Shown piece by piece: positions 20,857 through 31,565 of a DNA stretch of 64,000 nt. The position numbers were made by a program, and so were the translations under genes. The first letter of the stretch is position 1; the number at the start of each line of letters is the position of its first letter. This DNA comes from Amblyomma americanum (Eukaryota > Arthropoda > Arachnida > Ixodida > Ixodidae): assembly GCF_052857255.1 (NCBI RefSeq), contig NC_135505.1, positions 24,100,269 to 24,164,268 on the forward strand, given 5' to 3'. The notes under the pieces were generated by a model. The model ran no database searches and had not been told where the DNA came from. It saw only the letters and a list, made by a program, of their open reading frames with translations.

Positions 20857-22110
20857 TGGCTGGCACCATGGCCGGAGAACACACTTTTTTATGCCTACCT
20901 CTCTCCTTTCAAATGATCGCCCCCTGAAAAGAGGGCGGACCGATGTCACCTCTAAGTTTTTCAGCAAAAAGAAAACTACGTTCCTAAAGTACCACATCGT
21001 TCATGGCGAACAAAAAGAAAAGCCAGCCAGGCTTATATCCCCGTTTCTAGTTTCCAGAGTTCTCACATATTCCCTGGGCCCTAAGTATAAAATGACGAAA
21101 CTAGCTAGTGGTGACCTTTTGCTCGAACTGATCGATATCATTCAGATTTCAAAGCTGGCAAGCATCGAAACTTTTGGTGATATCCCTGTCTCCGTGACGC
21201 CACATAGATCTCTAAACACAGTGCGCGGTGTCATTTATGACAATGACTTTTTGCGATTAACCGAAGAAGAAATTCTCGAAGGATTGTCCGATCAGAATGT
21301 GACTAATGTACACAGAATCAAAATCCGTAAAGAAGACAAGGAAATTCCGACAAAGCACCTGGTTCTGACCTTCGCCTCCTGCACCTTGCCCGAATCAATC
21401 GAGGTAGGATATGCAAACATCTCCGTCCGTCCGTATATACCTAAACCTCGACGCTGATTCAAATTCCAGAGGTTTGGCCACGGCTCCCGAAGCTGCCGCG
21501 GCCGCGATACCAGCGTCAAATGTGCCTCCAATGATTATCAATCAAACGACAGCGATGCTGCACCGCACTGCGCAAACTGCGAAGGCGACCACGCCGCTCA
21601 TTAAAGGTCATGCACTGCACGGAAAAAAAGAAAAGGAAATAATTACCATAAAGACCAAAGAAAATATAACATTTAAAGAGGCAAGACAGCATTACGCAAC
21701 GACTCAGGGCACATTCTCTTTCACCGCACGTAAAACTTCGCCGATGTGGTGTGTGGGCGCAGCACACCACAGCGGCCTTCGGAACCTGCCCAGCTCACAC
21801 CTAGTGAGGCTGAGGCAGGGCCATACGCGCCCCTGGCAGATGCAGCGAAAGCTGCTACGCCACCCCCGAAAAAGGGCCCCGTCGTCAACCAAGTCGGCAG
21901 CCCGCAAGGCTTCCGCCGTTCGGGAGAAGCCCACAACCTCCGTGCCCACGAGCTCTCCGCGGAACTCCAACGCCTCCAGTGAGGCGATGGACACAAGTCA
22001 GAGCTCACCTCCGTCGCTGCAGAGGCGGAACTTTCTTGATCGCAAAAAAGAAAAAAAAAACCTTAATAACAGGCCCTCAGCAAGGAGGGACCTAAGGTCT
22101 CAATACAATC
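20857..22110 (+). pseudogene. LINE ORF1 (gag-like, broken zinc knuckles)
   Basis: ORF1 of I-type LINEs binds element RNA. The N-terminal two thirds is open to 21457 in one frame; it includes the block LASGDLLLELIDIIQISKLASI typical of this ORF1 group and the segment GLSDQNVTNVHRIKIRK. At 21452 the first CCHC box reads stop-FKF-QRFGHGSRSC: the first Cys became TGA and the second became Phe. The second box CANCEGDHAAH-stop-RSC has a TAA in place of the residue before RSC. A basic, Ser/Pro/Thr-rich tail follows to about 22110. Confidence 0.8.
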
Positions 22111-22125
22111 CCCCACAAAATCATC

Positions 22126-22662
22126 ATGGCGTTGCTTATCCACTGGAACTGTCGTGGAATTCTAAATAACTATAGTGACGCAACAAATATCCTAAAATCT
22201 CTTTCTCCTGTAGTTCTGCGACTGCAGGAGACCAACTTGGGACATTCTCATAAAAATATTTTTAAAAATTATAAAGTCTTCAGCCGTGACTGTGAGCAAG
22301 CGAATAGTCTCTCTGGAGGCATTGTTGTTGTAGTTCAGAGTGGCGTTGCAACCCATGACATAAAGCTCCCGACGAATTATGAAGCCGTTGCAGTCATCGT
22401 CCTAAGCTTTAAAATAATTACCGCATGCTCTATATATTTTCCACTGCATCTCACTGTTACACTACAAGGTCTAGAGGAGCTTTTTAGGCAGCTACGAGAG
22501 CAAAATCTGTTAGTCGGGGATTTTAATGCGATTTTATCGTTTAGGGGGAGCGAACAGACAGACACTAGAGGTAGAGTTTTAGAGGATTTTATTCTGTCCA
22601 ACAACGTCTGTTGCTCAATACAGGCAAACCCACACATTGCTCTTCATCTTCAGGTAAGATGA
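22126..22662 (+). pseudogene. LINE ORF2 endonuclease domain
   Basis: Starts MALLIHWNCRGI, a classic beginning of an APE-type LINE endonuclease. It continues with LQETNL (catalytic Glu), GGIVVVVQSGV and LVGDFNA. The frame fails near residue 170; the SDHFPV block is still visible in another frame at 22740. The endonuclease nicks genomic DNA to prime reverse transcription. The Met at 22126 starts right after the ORF1 tail, as expected for ORF2. Confidence 0.8.
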
Positions 22663-23114
22663 GTTGCATATACTTTTCTTTTAGCTCTCCATCCGTTTTT
22701 ACCGAGTTTAAGTGGGATATTCATGATAACCCGTTCGGAAGTGATCACTTTCCAGTGGTAATTACCTTTGCATAGCCACCACCAATAATCCCAACAAAAC
22801 TACGCCGTTGGAAGCTGCACTTAGTGGACTGGCCAATATTTAAAGAAAAGGCCTGTCTGGAGAAAATATTTTCGGATGATCTTAGCATTGACGAAATAAA
22901 TGAAATTTTTACAACATGTATCATTGCGGCTGCACGTCTAGCTATTCCGGAGTCGTTAGTAGTATGCCATAACCACAAGGTTTGGTATAACCAAGATTGC
23001 AGAGAAGCAAAAAATAATCAAACAAGGTCTGGGGAAATTTCCGAAGATACCCTACACACGACAACCTCATAGATTTTAAAAAGGCGAGAGCAAAAGCACA
23101 ACATATCTGTCGCA

Positions 23115-24772
23115 ATGCTGAAAAAAACTTCATGGAAAAACTATGTGTCGTCCATAAATAGTTCAGTTAGATCGAAACAAATGTGGGAACAAGTCCGCGA
23201 ACTTAATCGCAGCTCTACTCCTTTTACAATTCTTTTTCTAACCGCTCCGGATATAAATACAAGGATTAGCGAACAGGTCGACAAACTTGGGGAACACTTC
23301 GCCACAGTTTATAGTTCCTCACACTACACACAATCATTTATAAAGTACAAGACCACACCAGAAAAACAACGACTGCCGACAAGTGGCAGTGCAAATGAAC
23401 ATTACAATAAATTAATCACACTACAAGAAATCAGTACAGTACTGTCGGCGGGCAAGCAGACAGCACCAGGCCTAGATGGAGCCCATTATGAAATGCTTGC
23501 TGACCTCTCCGAAGACGCTTTAGAAGCTCTTCTGAAATTTTTCAATAAAATATGGCAGTCTGGAAAAATGCCAGAGGCGTAGAAAAAGGCTGTGGTTGTG
23601 CCATTACTGAAATCTGGAAAACCGCCAACTTCAGCTGGCAGTTACAGGCCAATAACACGAGTTGTCTTGCTAAATGTTTTGAAAGTGTTCTAAATATTAG
23701 ATTCATGTTCATCCTTGAATCGCGCAACCTTCTTGATATTGCAAAATGGCATTTTTCTGGGCCAGTTGGTATGAATCCATGATTTCTGTGTTCCACGTGT
23801 CTTTCTTCGTTTGTGTCCCAAAGTTCATGCTGGCCCAAATCATGGCTTCTTGATATCCACCAATGTGGATTTAAAAAAGCATGCTGTACAAATGACTATC
23901 TCGTCAGTCTTGAAAACACCGTCCGCGAAGCATTCATACACAAACAGCACTGTTTGGCAGTATTTTTTGACCTTGAAAAAGCTTATGATACCACCTTGAG
24001 GCTTGGGATTCTTCGTGGCCTCGCGGATCTTGGTATCCGTGACAGGATGCTGAACTGTTTGAAAGACTTTCTTTCTGACCGCTCATTTCGTGTACGTCTA
24101 GGTTGCACGCTTTCGAAAAAATACATCCAGGAAAATGGCGTACCGCAGGGGTGCGTTCTAAGTACCACAATCTTTATTGTAAAGATGAACTCAATATGGC
24201 AAATAATTGTAAAGTCCACCGCGTATTCCGTATATGTTGACGACCTTCAAATTTCATGCACATCTTCCAGCTTAACAACATTCGAAAGACAGATACAGCT
24301 TACACTGAACAAACAAGCAACTTGGGAAGAGCAAAATGGATTTAAGTTCTCTATACAAAAAAAAACAGTTGCCATCCTTTTCTCACTGAAAAGGGGTGTG
24401 CAGACTGATCCCACCCTGCATTTGAATGAAACTGTTCTACAAGTAAAACAAGAGCATAAATTCCTAGGTATAACTTTTGACAGAAAGCTCACATTCTTAC
24501 CCCACATAAACACCCTCAAAAAGAAAGCTTCCAGATCTCTAAATATACTGAAGGTACTCTCACGGAAACACTGGGGGTCCGATAGGTCATGCCTTTTACA
24601 GATCTACCGCTCCGTAGTACGGTCCACTTTGGACTATGAATGCATTGTGTATGGGTCTGCAAGGCCGTCATACCTAAAAAAAACTGGATACTATACAAAA
24701 CCTGGGTCTCCGTCTATCAACTGGTGCATTCAGAACATCCCCCGTAAACAGTCTATCTGTAGAAACGAATGA
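23115..24772 (+). pseudogene. LINE ORF2 reverse transcriptase
   Basis: Two open segments hold the RT. The first (23115-23582) has TAPGLDGAHYEML. The second (23813-24772) has QCGFKKACCTNDYL, FFDLEKAYDT, NGVPQGCVLST, the catalytic YVDDLQI and KFLGITFDRKL. The second Asp pair is intact. A TAG at 23580 and a frameshift near 23660 separate them, and a 117-bp insertion lies at 23740-23856. The order matches I-group RT. Confidence 0.85.
23740..23845. mobile_element. Short insertion with 11-bp flanking duplication
   Basis: The RT sequence CTTCTTGATAT occurs at 23729-23739 and again at 23846-23856, and family reading resumes immediately (QCGFKK). The inserted 106 bp begin TTGCAAAATGGC and contain TGGGCCAG and CTGGCCCA near their ends, a short inverted pair. 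This is a clean small insertion with a target duplication; the family is unknown. Confidence 0.65.
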
Positions 24773-25089
24773 ACCATCTTTTGTAAAAAGAAGAGCAATG
24801 CTTACCTGTGCATATGTACTGAAAATAAGATCCTTACCAAAACACCTCTGTTATCCCATAGTTACCAAGTACACATCTAGAAGGCTATTGAACAATAAAC
24901 CGCAATCAGACCTTTGTTATTACACTTCGAAGATTCATGTCACGAACGGGGAATACTAGATGCTCTACCTAAAATTTCTCGGAGACACGACCCATTTCCA
25001 CCATGATACTGCCTTCCCGCTGCGTGTGACTTGAGTGTAACACAGTTTCGTAAAAACAAACACCACATGAACACCTACTACAAGAATAC

Positions 25090-25340
25090 TTGGCTTTGAA
25101 AGAGAAATATTCAAGCTCAATGGAGCGTTACACAGACGGCTCGAAAACAGTAATGTACGTTGGTAGTGACGTAGTACAGGGGAAATGGGAAAACAGTAAG
25201 ATTGCCAAGTTATGTGTGAAATTTTACTGCCGAATGTTATGCAGTGTGTATGGCTGTCGACAAAATAGTACATGAGAACATTGAAAACAGTATAATATAC
25301 ACCGATTCCCTGAGCCTACTCACAGCGCTGCAGTAAAGCA
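25090..25340 (+). pseudogene. LINE RNase H remnant
   Basis: YTDGSK at 25127 and, in another frame, IIYTDSLSLLTALQ at 25295 are two RNase H catalytic blocks, with a TAEC-like glutamate block between them. They place RNase H after RT, as in I-group LINEs. Frame breaks make it non-functional. Confidence 0.7.
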
Positions 25341-26305
25341 ATGCAATTGAACCCTTAGTAGGCAGCATCATACACAACATAGAAAATTTCAGAACACAAG
25401 GACATTTGATAAGAAAGTGCCGGGTCCCGAGCCACGTCGGCATAGAGAGTAATGAGAGAGCAGACTCAGCAGCAGTGCGAGCTCAAAATGGTGAAATCAA
25501 AAATGTGGACATGCCTTTTAAAGACTGCATGAAGTTGATACATAACAAATTAAAGAACAAATGACCGAAAGAGTGGGATAATGAACTAAACAACAAACTA
25601 CACTTCATAAAACCTACCTTGGGGGAATGGAAGTCATGCAGACGCAAAGAACGTTTCACTGAAGAAATCTTATGTCGCCTTCGCATAGGACACACATATT
25701 TGACACACAACTACTTACTTACAAAAGAAGCCAAACCTGTTTGTGAAAAATGCGGAGAAGAGCTCTCACTAAACCATATGTTATTTACATGTTGAAACCT
25801 AGAAAAGCTAAGAAAGAAGTATTTTAGTCAATTTTATAATCAATGCATTCCATTTCACCCAGAGCTACTCGAGTGATAATGCAACTGTTGACATTTTCGA
25901 TGTTTTTAACTTTTTACGAGAGGCTGGTTGTCTTTATAAACGGTGAATACCTCAATTTTCTTAGATAAACCTCAGCCACTTTCTCACTCCTGAGAAGAAG
26001 GCTGAGGTGTCTAATTCAATGGTTGCGGGCCACGACTTGCTTGCCCTGCAAAGGATGGCTGAGGTTACCTGACGCTGAGGTTACCTGACCCTCTTTAAAG
26101 ATTTTACCATTAGCCATTTTAAAACATTTGCTGCCCTTTACTTTCACTAGGTGATTTGAAATAACATTTTAGGTCCTTTACACCACCTTTTTGTTTCCTT
26201 TTTTGTTTAAAATCCAGCACAAGGCAATTTTCTATACCTTCCGTTTGGCGCATGATGGCCTTAGCCGCCTATGTGCAATAAAATCCAACACAAAATAACA
26301 CAACA

Positions 26306-26786
26306 CTACTTTTATGTCACCAAAATTTAGTTTTAAATCGCTTTAGCTAAAAATACGTTCGGACATTATTTGAACTAATGAAAACAACCAGATTTGTTGT
26401 CCACAGTCGAAGCCGACGGCTGCTTCCGGCTGCCTTCTGCTCATGCTATGCAAACCGGGTCGCATATCGGCACTTCCCCCGTATTGTACTCGCGTCCTGC
26501 GATGTAGGCAGTCGCCGCTTTCAGGGCACTGTAGCCAAAACTACGCACTACTGCTATTTGCAGGCGCTAATACTTGCGAATTCGCTCTCCGCAGTCGCCG
26601 AAATCGCACATACAAATCCTTCATACTCGCTAGGTCTCGTCACGAGAGGGGCTGGTGATCCACCGTCGACCGAAATTCAAGAATAAACAAAAGTTCCTCA
26701 CTGATTAGTAAGAAAGTGTGAAGATATGATATCCCCTTCACCCGCCCACCAGAACGACGAAGCCTCGGCCACCGATTCAAACCTAC
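26306..26786. other. Region upstream of the second Gypsy element; no 5' LTR seen
   Basis: A 5' LTR matching 31418-31565 was expected here but I do not find one. The 102-codon frame 26378-26686 has no recognisable motif. The leader just before gag may begin near 26730 (GATATGATATCC). Confidence 0.5.
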
Positions 26787-27960
26787 ATGGCCACTGACAC
26801 CAGGTCTCCGGCGTTGACCCAGCCTAGCCCGTTGAGTCCAACTGCCATGGACGCTGACACCCGGCCCCTAGCGCCGATCCTTTGCCACCCACCGCGAACA
26901 CCTTCATCCTTTCACGGTGACGTTTTCGAAGACGCTGAGGATTGGCTGGAGACCTTCGAGCTGGTCGCCCTCTACAACGGCTGGAGCAACGAGCGCAAGC
27001 TCCACAATGTATATTTTGCTCTGGAAGAGTCTGCCCGGACGTGGATTGAAAACAACGAGACTACCCTTCCCACCTGGGAGACGTTTTGCCAGAGTCTCCT
27101 GGCTACATTCCCCTACGCCGACCGCCGGGAAAAGGCTGAAGCTGCGCTGCACTCCCGAAATCAGCGCACGAACGAAAGTGTGCGCATGTACATCGATGAC
27201 ATGGCCCATCTATTCAAGCGTGCCGACCACAAACTTAACGGAGGAGAAGAAGCTTCGCCATCTCATGCGAGGGATTAAGCAGGAGCTCCTCGCAGGCCTC
27301 GTACGCAGCCCACCCCGCACTGTAGCGGAATTTTTCACCGAGGCGACCATCATGGAGACGACGCTCCAACAGCGGGCCCGCCAGTACAATCGGGACATCA
27401 ACAGCATTGTGCCCGAAACCTTTTCGTCGTCCCTCGACAGCAGTGCAGACACCTTGCTCGAACTGATTCGGTCAGTTGTCCGGGAGGAACTCCAACGGTT
27501 CCGTCTGCCCCAGGTTGCGCCTCCGCGCTGGCAGCGCAGCGAAAAGTCGTCAGGGACGAAGTGCGGCAGGTTGCGCAGGCACCTTTTGTTCCCTAAGCGC
27601 CACCCCAGCTCAATGCCAGGCCCACATACGCATCCGTTGTACGTCGCACGGCTGGCTACGGTCCCGCTACTCCGACGCCTGCCATGAGCAGCATTGGCAC
27701 ATGTCAAGCAACCCCACCTGGCTACGGTATCACCTCAACGTCTCCCGTATGTAGCACCGCCCCATATTATGCAACTGCACCTGCTACAACTGAGCCACGT
27801 CTTCGGAAGTCGGATTTGCGGCGTACACCGGACCAGACCGTAGGCCTCTGTGCTACCACTGTGGGGAGACCGGTTATCTCTACCGAGCCTGTCCGTACCA
27901 CCAAGTTGGTCATCGCGGTTTCCGTCCCGACGCATTGTCCTCAAAACGGTGAACGACCGC
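26787..27960 (+). pseudogene. Gypsy Gag pseudogene
   Basis: The Gag core runs FHGDVFEDAEDWLETFELVALYNGW, VYFALEESARTWIENNET and WETFCQSLLATF (26917-27130). A frameshift near 27235 moves it into the frame MRGIKQELLAGLV...VREELQRFRLPQ (to about 27540), and it shifts again later. The zinc knuckle near 27850 reads CYHCGETGYLYRAC: the CCHC histidine is Tyr. Gag would form particles and bind RNA; this copy cannot be full-length. Confidence 0.8.
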
Positions 27961-28238
27961 AAGAAGCATCTCTGGGCGCGCCAGAACTGCGTTTACTCTG
28001 GCAGGCGCGAGCCCCGTTCGCCTTCGCCTCTCCGCTATCGTGCTTCCCGCCCCGGCCGCCAGAATAGCTCTGCTGGCCGTCGCTCGCCCAGTCCGCGTCG
28101 GGAAAACTAATACCAGCGACCTCTGCAGGCAAGGCCACTGACATCGAGACGTGTCAAGACCCTGCATCGCGTAACCATCGAGCCGACGATACCTGGACAG
28201 AGAGCGGCAGCGGCAGTGCCCGATACGCTGCATCCGAT

Positions 28239-28607
28239 TTGCGGTTGACAACTGATGGCACTGAGATATCCGTGCTGCTCGACACCGGTGCTGATTATTC
28301 TGTTATGAGCCGTGCCTTTGCTGGAGACCTTAAAAAGGTTCTGACACCGTGGACGGGGACCCACATGCGCAACCCTGGGGGCCACCTAGTTTCCCTTGTT
28401 GGCAAGTGCACGGCTAAAGTTGTAATTCGTGGTTTCACGTACGCTGATGAATTTGTCGTGATCTCCGAGTGTTCCAGAGGCTTAACTCTGGGGATAGACT
28501 TCCTGCAGGCGAACGGCTCTGTGATTGACTTTAAGGATGCACGCGTCACGTTCTCGATCAATCAGACAATGATGGCCCACATCACGCTCTTCAGTCAGTT
28601 AAAATAA
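28239..28607 (+). pseudogene. Gypsy protease domain
   Basis: Open segment of 122 codons with the aspartic protease motif ISVLLDTGADYSVMS near residue 14 and GLTLGIDFLQ near residue 87. Both blocks are as expected for a Ty3/Gypsy protease. It ends in a stop at 28605, before the RT, so the polyprotein is broken. Confidence 0.8.
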
Positions 28608-28651
28608 ATCTGGCACTGCCATCTGTTCAGAAGGATCTTCTGTCGGACCTC

Positions 28652-29345
28652 TTGGCAGACTTTGCGGATTGTTTCGCTACGTGCTCGAAGGTCGGCCGCA
28701 CTCCACTCGCCAAGCACCGTATCATCACTGATGAGACTATGCGACCCGTCTGCCAGCGCCCCTACCGTGTATCCCCGATAGAGCGAGAAGCAATTCATAA
28801 TCAGGTTGCCGAAATGCTTGCGGACGATGTCATTCAGCCGTCCACCAGCCCATGGGCATCGCCAGTGGTCCTTGTAAAAAAAAAGACAACACTCTGAGTT
28901 TATGTGTTGTCTATAGAAAACGTAATAACGTGACCAAAAAGGAAGTTTACCCACTGCCCAGGATAGACGACGCGCTCGACCAATTGCGGGATTCATGATA
29001 CTTCTCGTCATTATATCTTAAAAGCGGGTACTGGCAAATCGAAGTGGACGAGAGAGACCAGGAGCTGACGGCTTTTGTGACGCCCGACGGACTCTATGAA
29101 TTTAAGGTGCTCCAATTTGGTCTGTGCTCAGCACCGGCCTCATTCAAATGCATGGTGGACACCGTTCTCTCCTGCTTGAAGTGGCAGACCTGCCTGGTGT
29201 ACCTGGACGATGTCGTTATATATTCGACCACGTTCGACCAACACTTGGAGCGGCTGCGCGTTGCTCTGCAATCACACAAATCCGCCCAACTAACCATCAA
29301 AGCCGAGAAATGCAATTTTGGCTTTAGGAACTTCGCTTTCTTGGT
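28652..29345 (+). pseudogene. Gypsy reverse transcriptase, broken
   Basis: First segment: [17 protein letters not shown]...[16 protein letters not shown] (to 28890). A frameshift in an A run follows, with [14 protein letters not shown] in another frame and a TGA at 28997. Then LTAFVTPDGLYEF, LQFGLCSAPASFKCMVD and catalytic YLDDVVIYS (29044-29345). A further frameshift near 29343 leads into the RNase H. Catalytic Asp residues are intact. Confidence 0.85.
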
Positions 29346-29417
29346 CACGTTGTCAGCGCACAAGGTGTTCGTCCGGACCCTGACAAGATCGCTGCCGTCT
29401 CAGGTTTTCCACGCCCA

Positions 29418-30698
29418 ATGGACAAGAAGGCCGATCGCTGCTTTTTGGGTCCGTGCTCGTATTATCGGCGCTTTGTTGAAAATTTCTCGCGAATCGCCGA
29501 ACCGTTAAACTCAGTGAATCGCGACGACACGCCCTGCGTGTGGGTAAGCTACCAAGAGGCTGCATTTGTCAAGCTTAGAAGCCGTCTACAACGTACTCCG
29601 ATACTCGTCCATTTCGATGAACACGCTGCCACGAACATACACACTGATGTCAGCAATGTTGGCCTGGGTGCGGTACTCATCCAGTTGCAAGACGGTGCCG
29701 AACAGATAATCAATTATGCCAGCCGAACACTTAAGCGCTCCGAGACCAATTATTCTACGACAGAGAAAGAGTGCCTTGGAGTGGTATGGACCATCAGTAA
29801 GTTCCGAGAGTACCTCTCCGGGCGACCCTTCCGTGTGGTAAGCGACCACCATTCCTTATGCTGGCTGGTGAGTCTCAAAGACCCCTCAGGACGCTTGGCT
29901 AATTGGAGCTCACGCTTGCAAGAATACGACTTAACATTCGTCTGCAAGTCGGGCCGAAAGCATCAGGATGCCGGCTGTTTGTCGCGCGCGCCTACCACAA
30001 TCGGTCCCGAAGAACCCGCCGATGATTTCCCTTTCCTGGGCGTTGTTAGTACCACCCAGATGGCGCAGCTTCAGCGGGCGGACTCGGAGTTCGCGCCGCT
30101 CAACGATTACCTCGAAGGCGTCGACGCTCGCATCCCGTGTGTTTTTCGTCGTGGGCTCCACACCTGCTCTTTGCAATTTGGTGTTCCGTACAAGCGCAAC
30201 TTTGCCAGCAACAAAGAAGCATTCCTGCTTGTCGTACAATCGCAGTTGCGACCAGATATTTTAAGTGCCTGTCATGATGCATCCTCCGCCGGCCATCTCG
30301 GAGTAAGTCGTACACTCGCGCGGATTAAACAAAAGTATTATAGGCCCAGGTTACTCCCATCAGTGCGAGCCTACGTAAAAACATGCCGTGACTGCCAACG
30401 TCGGAAATCTCCTCCGTTGAAACCAGCCGGATTTCTTCACCCCGTCGTTCCACCGAAGACCCCTTTTCACCAACTGGGCATGGACTTCCTTGGCCTTTTT
30501 CTGAAGTCTTCGTCTGGAAAGCGTTGGATCATCGTTGCCACCGACTACCTGACAAGGTACGCTGAGATCACGTCCCTTGTCAAAGGCACTGCTGCTGAAG
30601 TGGCGCAGTTCTTCGTCCATAACATTGTCCTGCGTCATGGAGCCCCCGCCGTTGTTGTTACTGACCGTGGAACTGCTTTCGCTGCCCACTTAAACTAG
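29418..30698 (+). pseudogene. Gypsy RNase H and integrase, main open part
   Basis: Open frame of 426 codons. RNase H has IHTDVSNVGLGAVL (usual DAS changed to DVS), TEKECLGVVW and SDHHSL. Integrase has the HHCC domain (HDASSAGHLGVSRTL, then CRDCQRR) and the first two core Asp residues (GMDFLGLF, VVTDRGTAF). It stops at 30698, where family members continue to the DDE glutamate. The glutamate block GLFERLNRTL is in the next frame (30702-31085). Confidence 0.85.
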
Positions 30699-30701
30699 TC
30701 C

Positions 30702-31337
30702 GTGATGGCCCTGACGCACACCAGCCATCGACGTGCTACGGCCTATCACCCACAGACAAAGGGGTTGTTTGAGCGACTCAACCGCACACTAGCCGACATG
30801 CTTTCTATGCATGTTGACGTCGAGCACCGAATTTGGGACAGCATTCTTCTGTGCGTAACGTCTGCGTACAACACTACCCTACAGGAGACAACCCGACTGA
30901 TCCCCTTTAAGCCTATCTTCGGTCGGCAAGTGACCACTCAGTTGGATGCGATGTTACCTGTTGACCCCTACTGCGATTCTGACGCTGACCTGGGCGCAGA
31001 CACATTCGTTCAGCGTGCTGAGGAAGCGCGGCAATTGGCACGCCTGCGAGTTAACCGTCAACAGGAGACTGACGCCGATAGGTAGAACCTCGGACACCTC
31101 TTCTTCAGTTTCGCGCCTGGTGACTTGGTGTGGATTTGGACACCTGTTCTTCTCCGCGGCCTTTCTGAAAAGTTGCTGCGCAGATACTTCGGCCCTTATG
31201 AAGTAGTGCGCCGCATCAGTGATGTGACGTATGCAGTTGCTCACGCACAAGCGGCTTGCTCGTCGCGCCGGTCGCACCGTACTGAAGTCGTACACATTGT
31301 TCGCTTGAAGCCTTACTACTACAGACTACCTGACTGA
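30702..31337 (+). pseudogene. Gypsy integrase C-terminal part
   Basis: Two segments: 30702-31085 with TAYHPQTKGLFERLNRTL (third integrase acidic residue) and RLIPFKPIFGR, and 31125-31337 with GLSEKLLRRYFGPYEV and the end RLKPYYYRLPD. A TAG at 31082-31085 separates them. This is the normal end of pol, 80 bp before the LTR. Confidence 0.8.
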
Positions 31338-31400
31338 AGAGCGGTTCACTGCAGCTGTATTTTCGGGGAAATTTCCCTCCTAGCCGCATCGTGGCGGTGC

Positions 31401-31417
31401 TGCAGAAAAGGGAGCAG
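31401..31417 (+). promoter_or_regulatory. Polypurine tract of the second Gypsy element
   Basis: TGCAGAAAAGGGAGCAG ends one base before the TGATACG that starts the LTR. Its position and purine richness fit a plus-strand primer. Confidence 0.6.
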
Positions 31418-31565
31418 TGATACGCGCCACTGTAGAAGAAGTAGAAGCGCCTGCATTCGTAGAAAAAGAAGATGGTTCTCTCCCACTCGCGCGCTCGGAG
31501 CACTTAAGGACCGCCGCAGTTTTACGTCTCTTCTCCGGAGGTTCTCTTTCCAATTGCTCGTAACA
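31418..31565 (+). repeat. 3' LTR of the second Gypsy element
   Basis: It starts TGATACGCGCC and ends GCTCGTAACA, 148 bp, close to the 146 bp of the other Gypsy LTR. The flank that follows is ATAT. With no second copy in the window the ends are inferred from TG...CA termini and the polypurine tract. Confidence 0.65.

Larger units (their letters stand above)
20305..26305 (+). mobile_element. I-type LINE with RNase H, near full-length but dead
   Basis: The 5' untranslated region (about 20305-20860) is rich in CCCCGCAGGGG. It leads to ORF1 (gag-like, 20860-22110) and ORF2 (APE endonuclease 22126-22660, RT 23115-24770, RNase H 25120-25330, C-terminal Cys/His block near 25740: CEKCGEE...H). The 3' end reads GCCGCCTATGTGCAATAAAATCC near 26285. 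The layout ORF1 with zinc knuckles then ORF2 with RNase H identifies the I group. It is of normal length but carries many stops and frameshifts, and a small insertion at 23740. Confidence 0.88.
26787..31565 (+). mobile_element. Second Ty3/Gypsy element, decayed, 3' LTR only
   Basis: gag (26787-27960), protease (28239-28607), RT (28652-29345), RNase H and integrase (29418-31337), a polypurine tract and one LTR (31418-31565). It resembles the element at 6261-11391 in gag, RT and integrase C-terminus (GLSEKLLRRYFGPYEV against GLSEKLLSHYTG) but is clearly a different, older family member. There are at least six frame breaks or stops. The 5' LTR is missing. No env is present. Confidence 0.9.
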
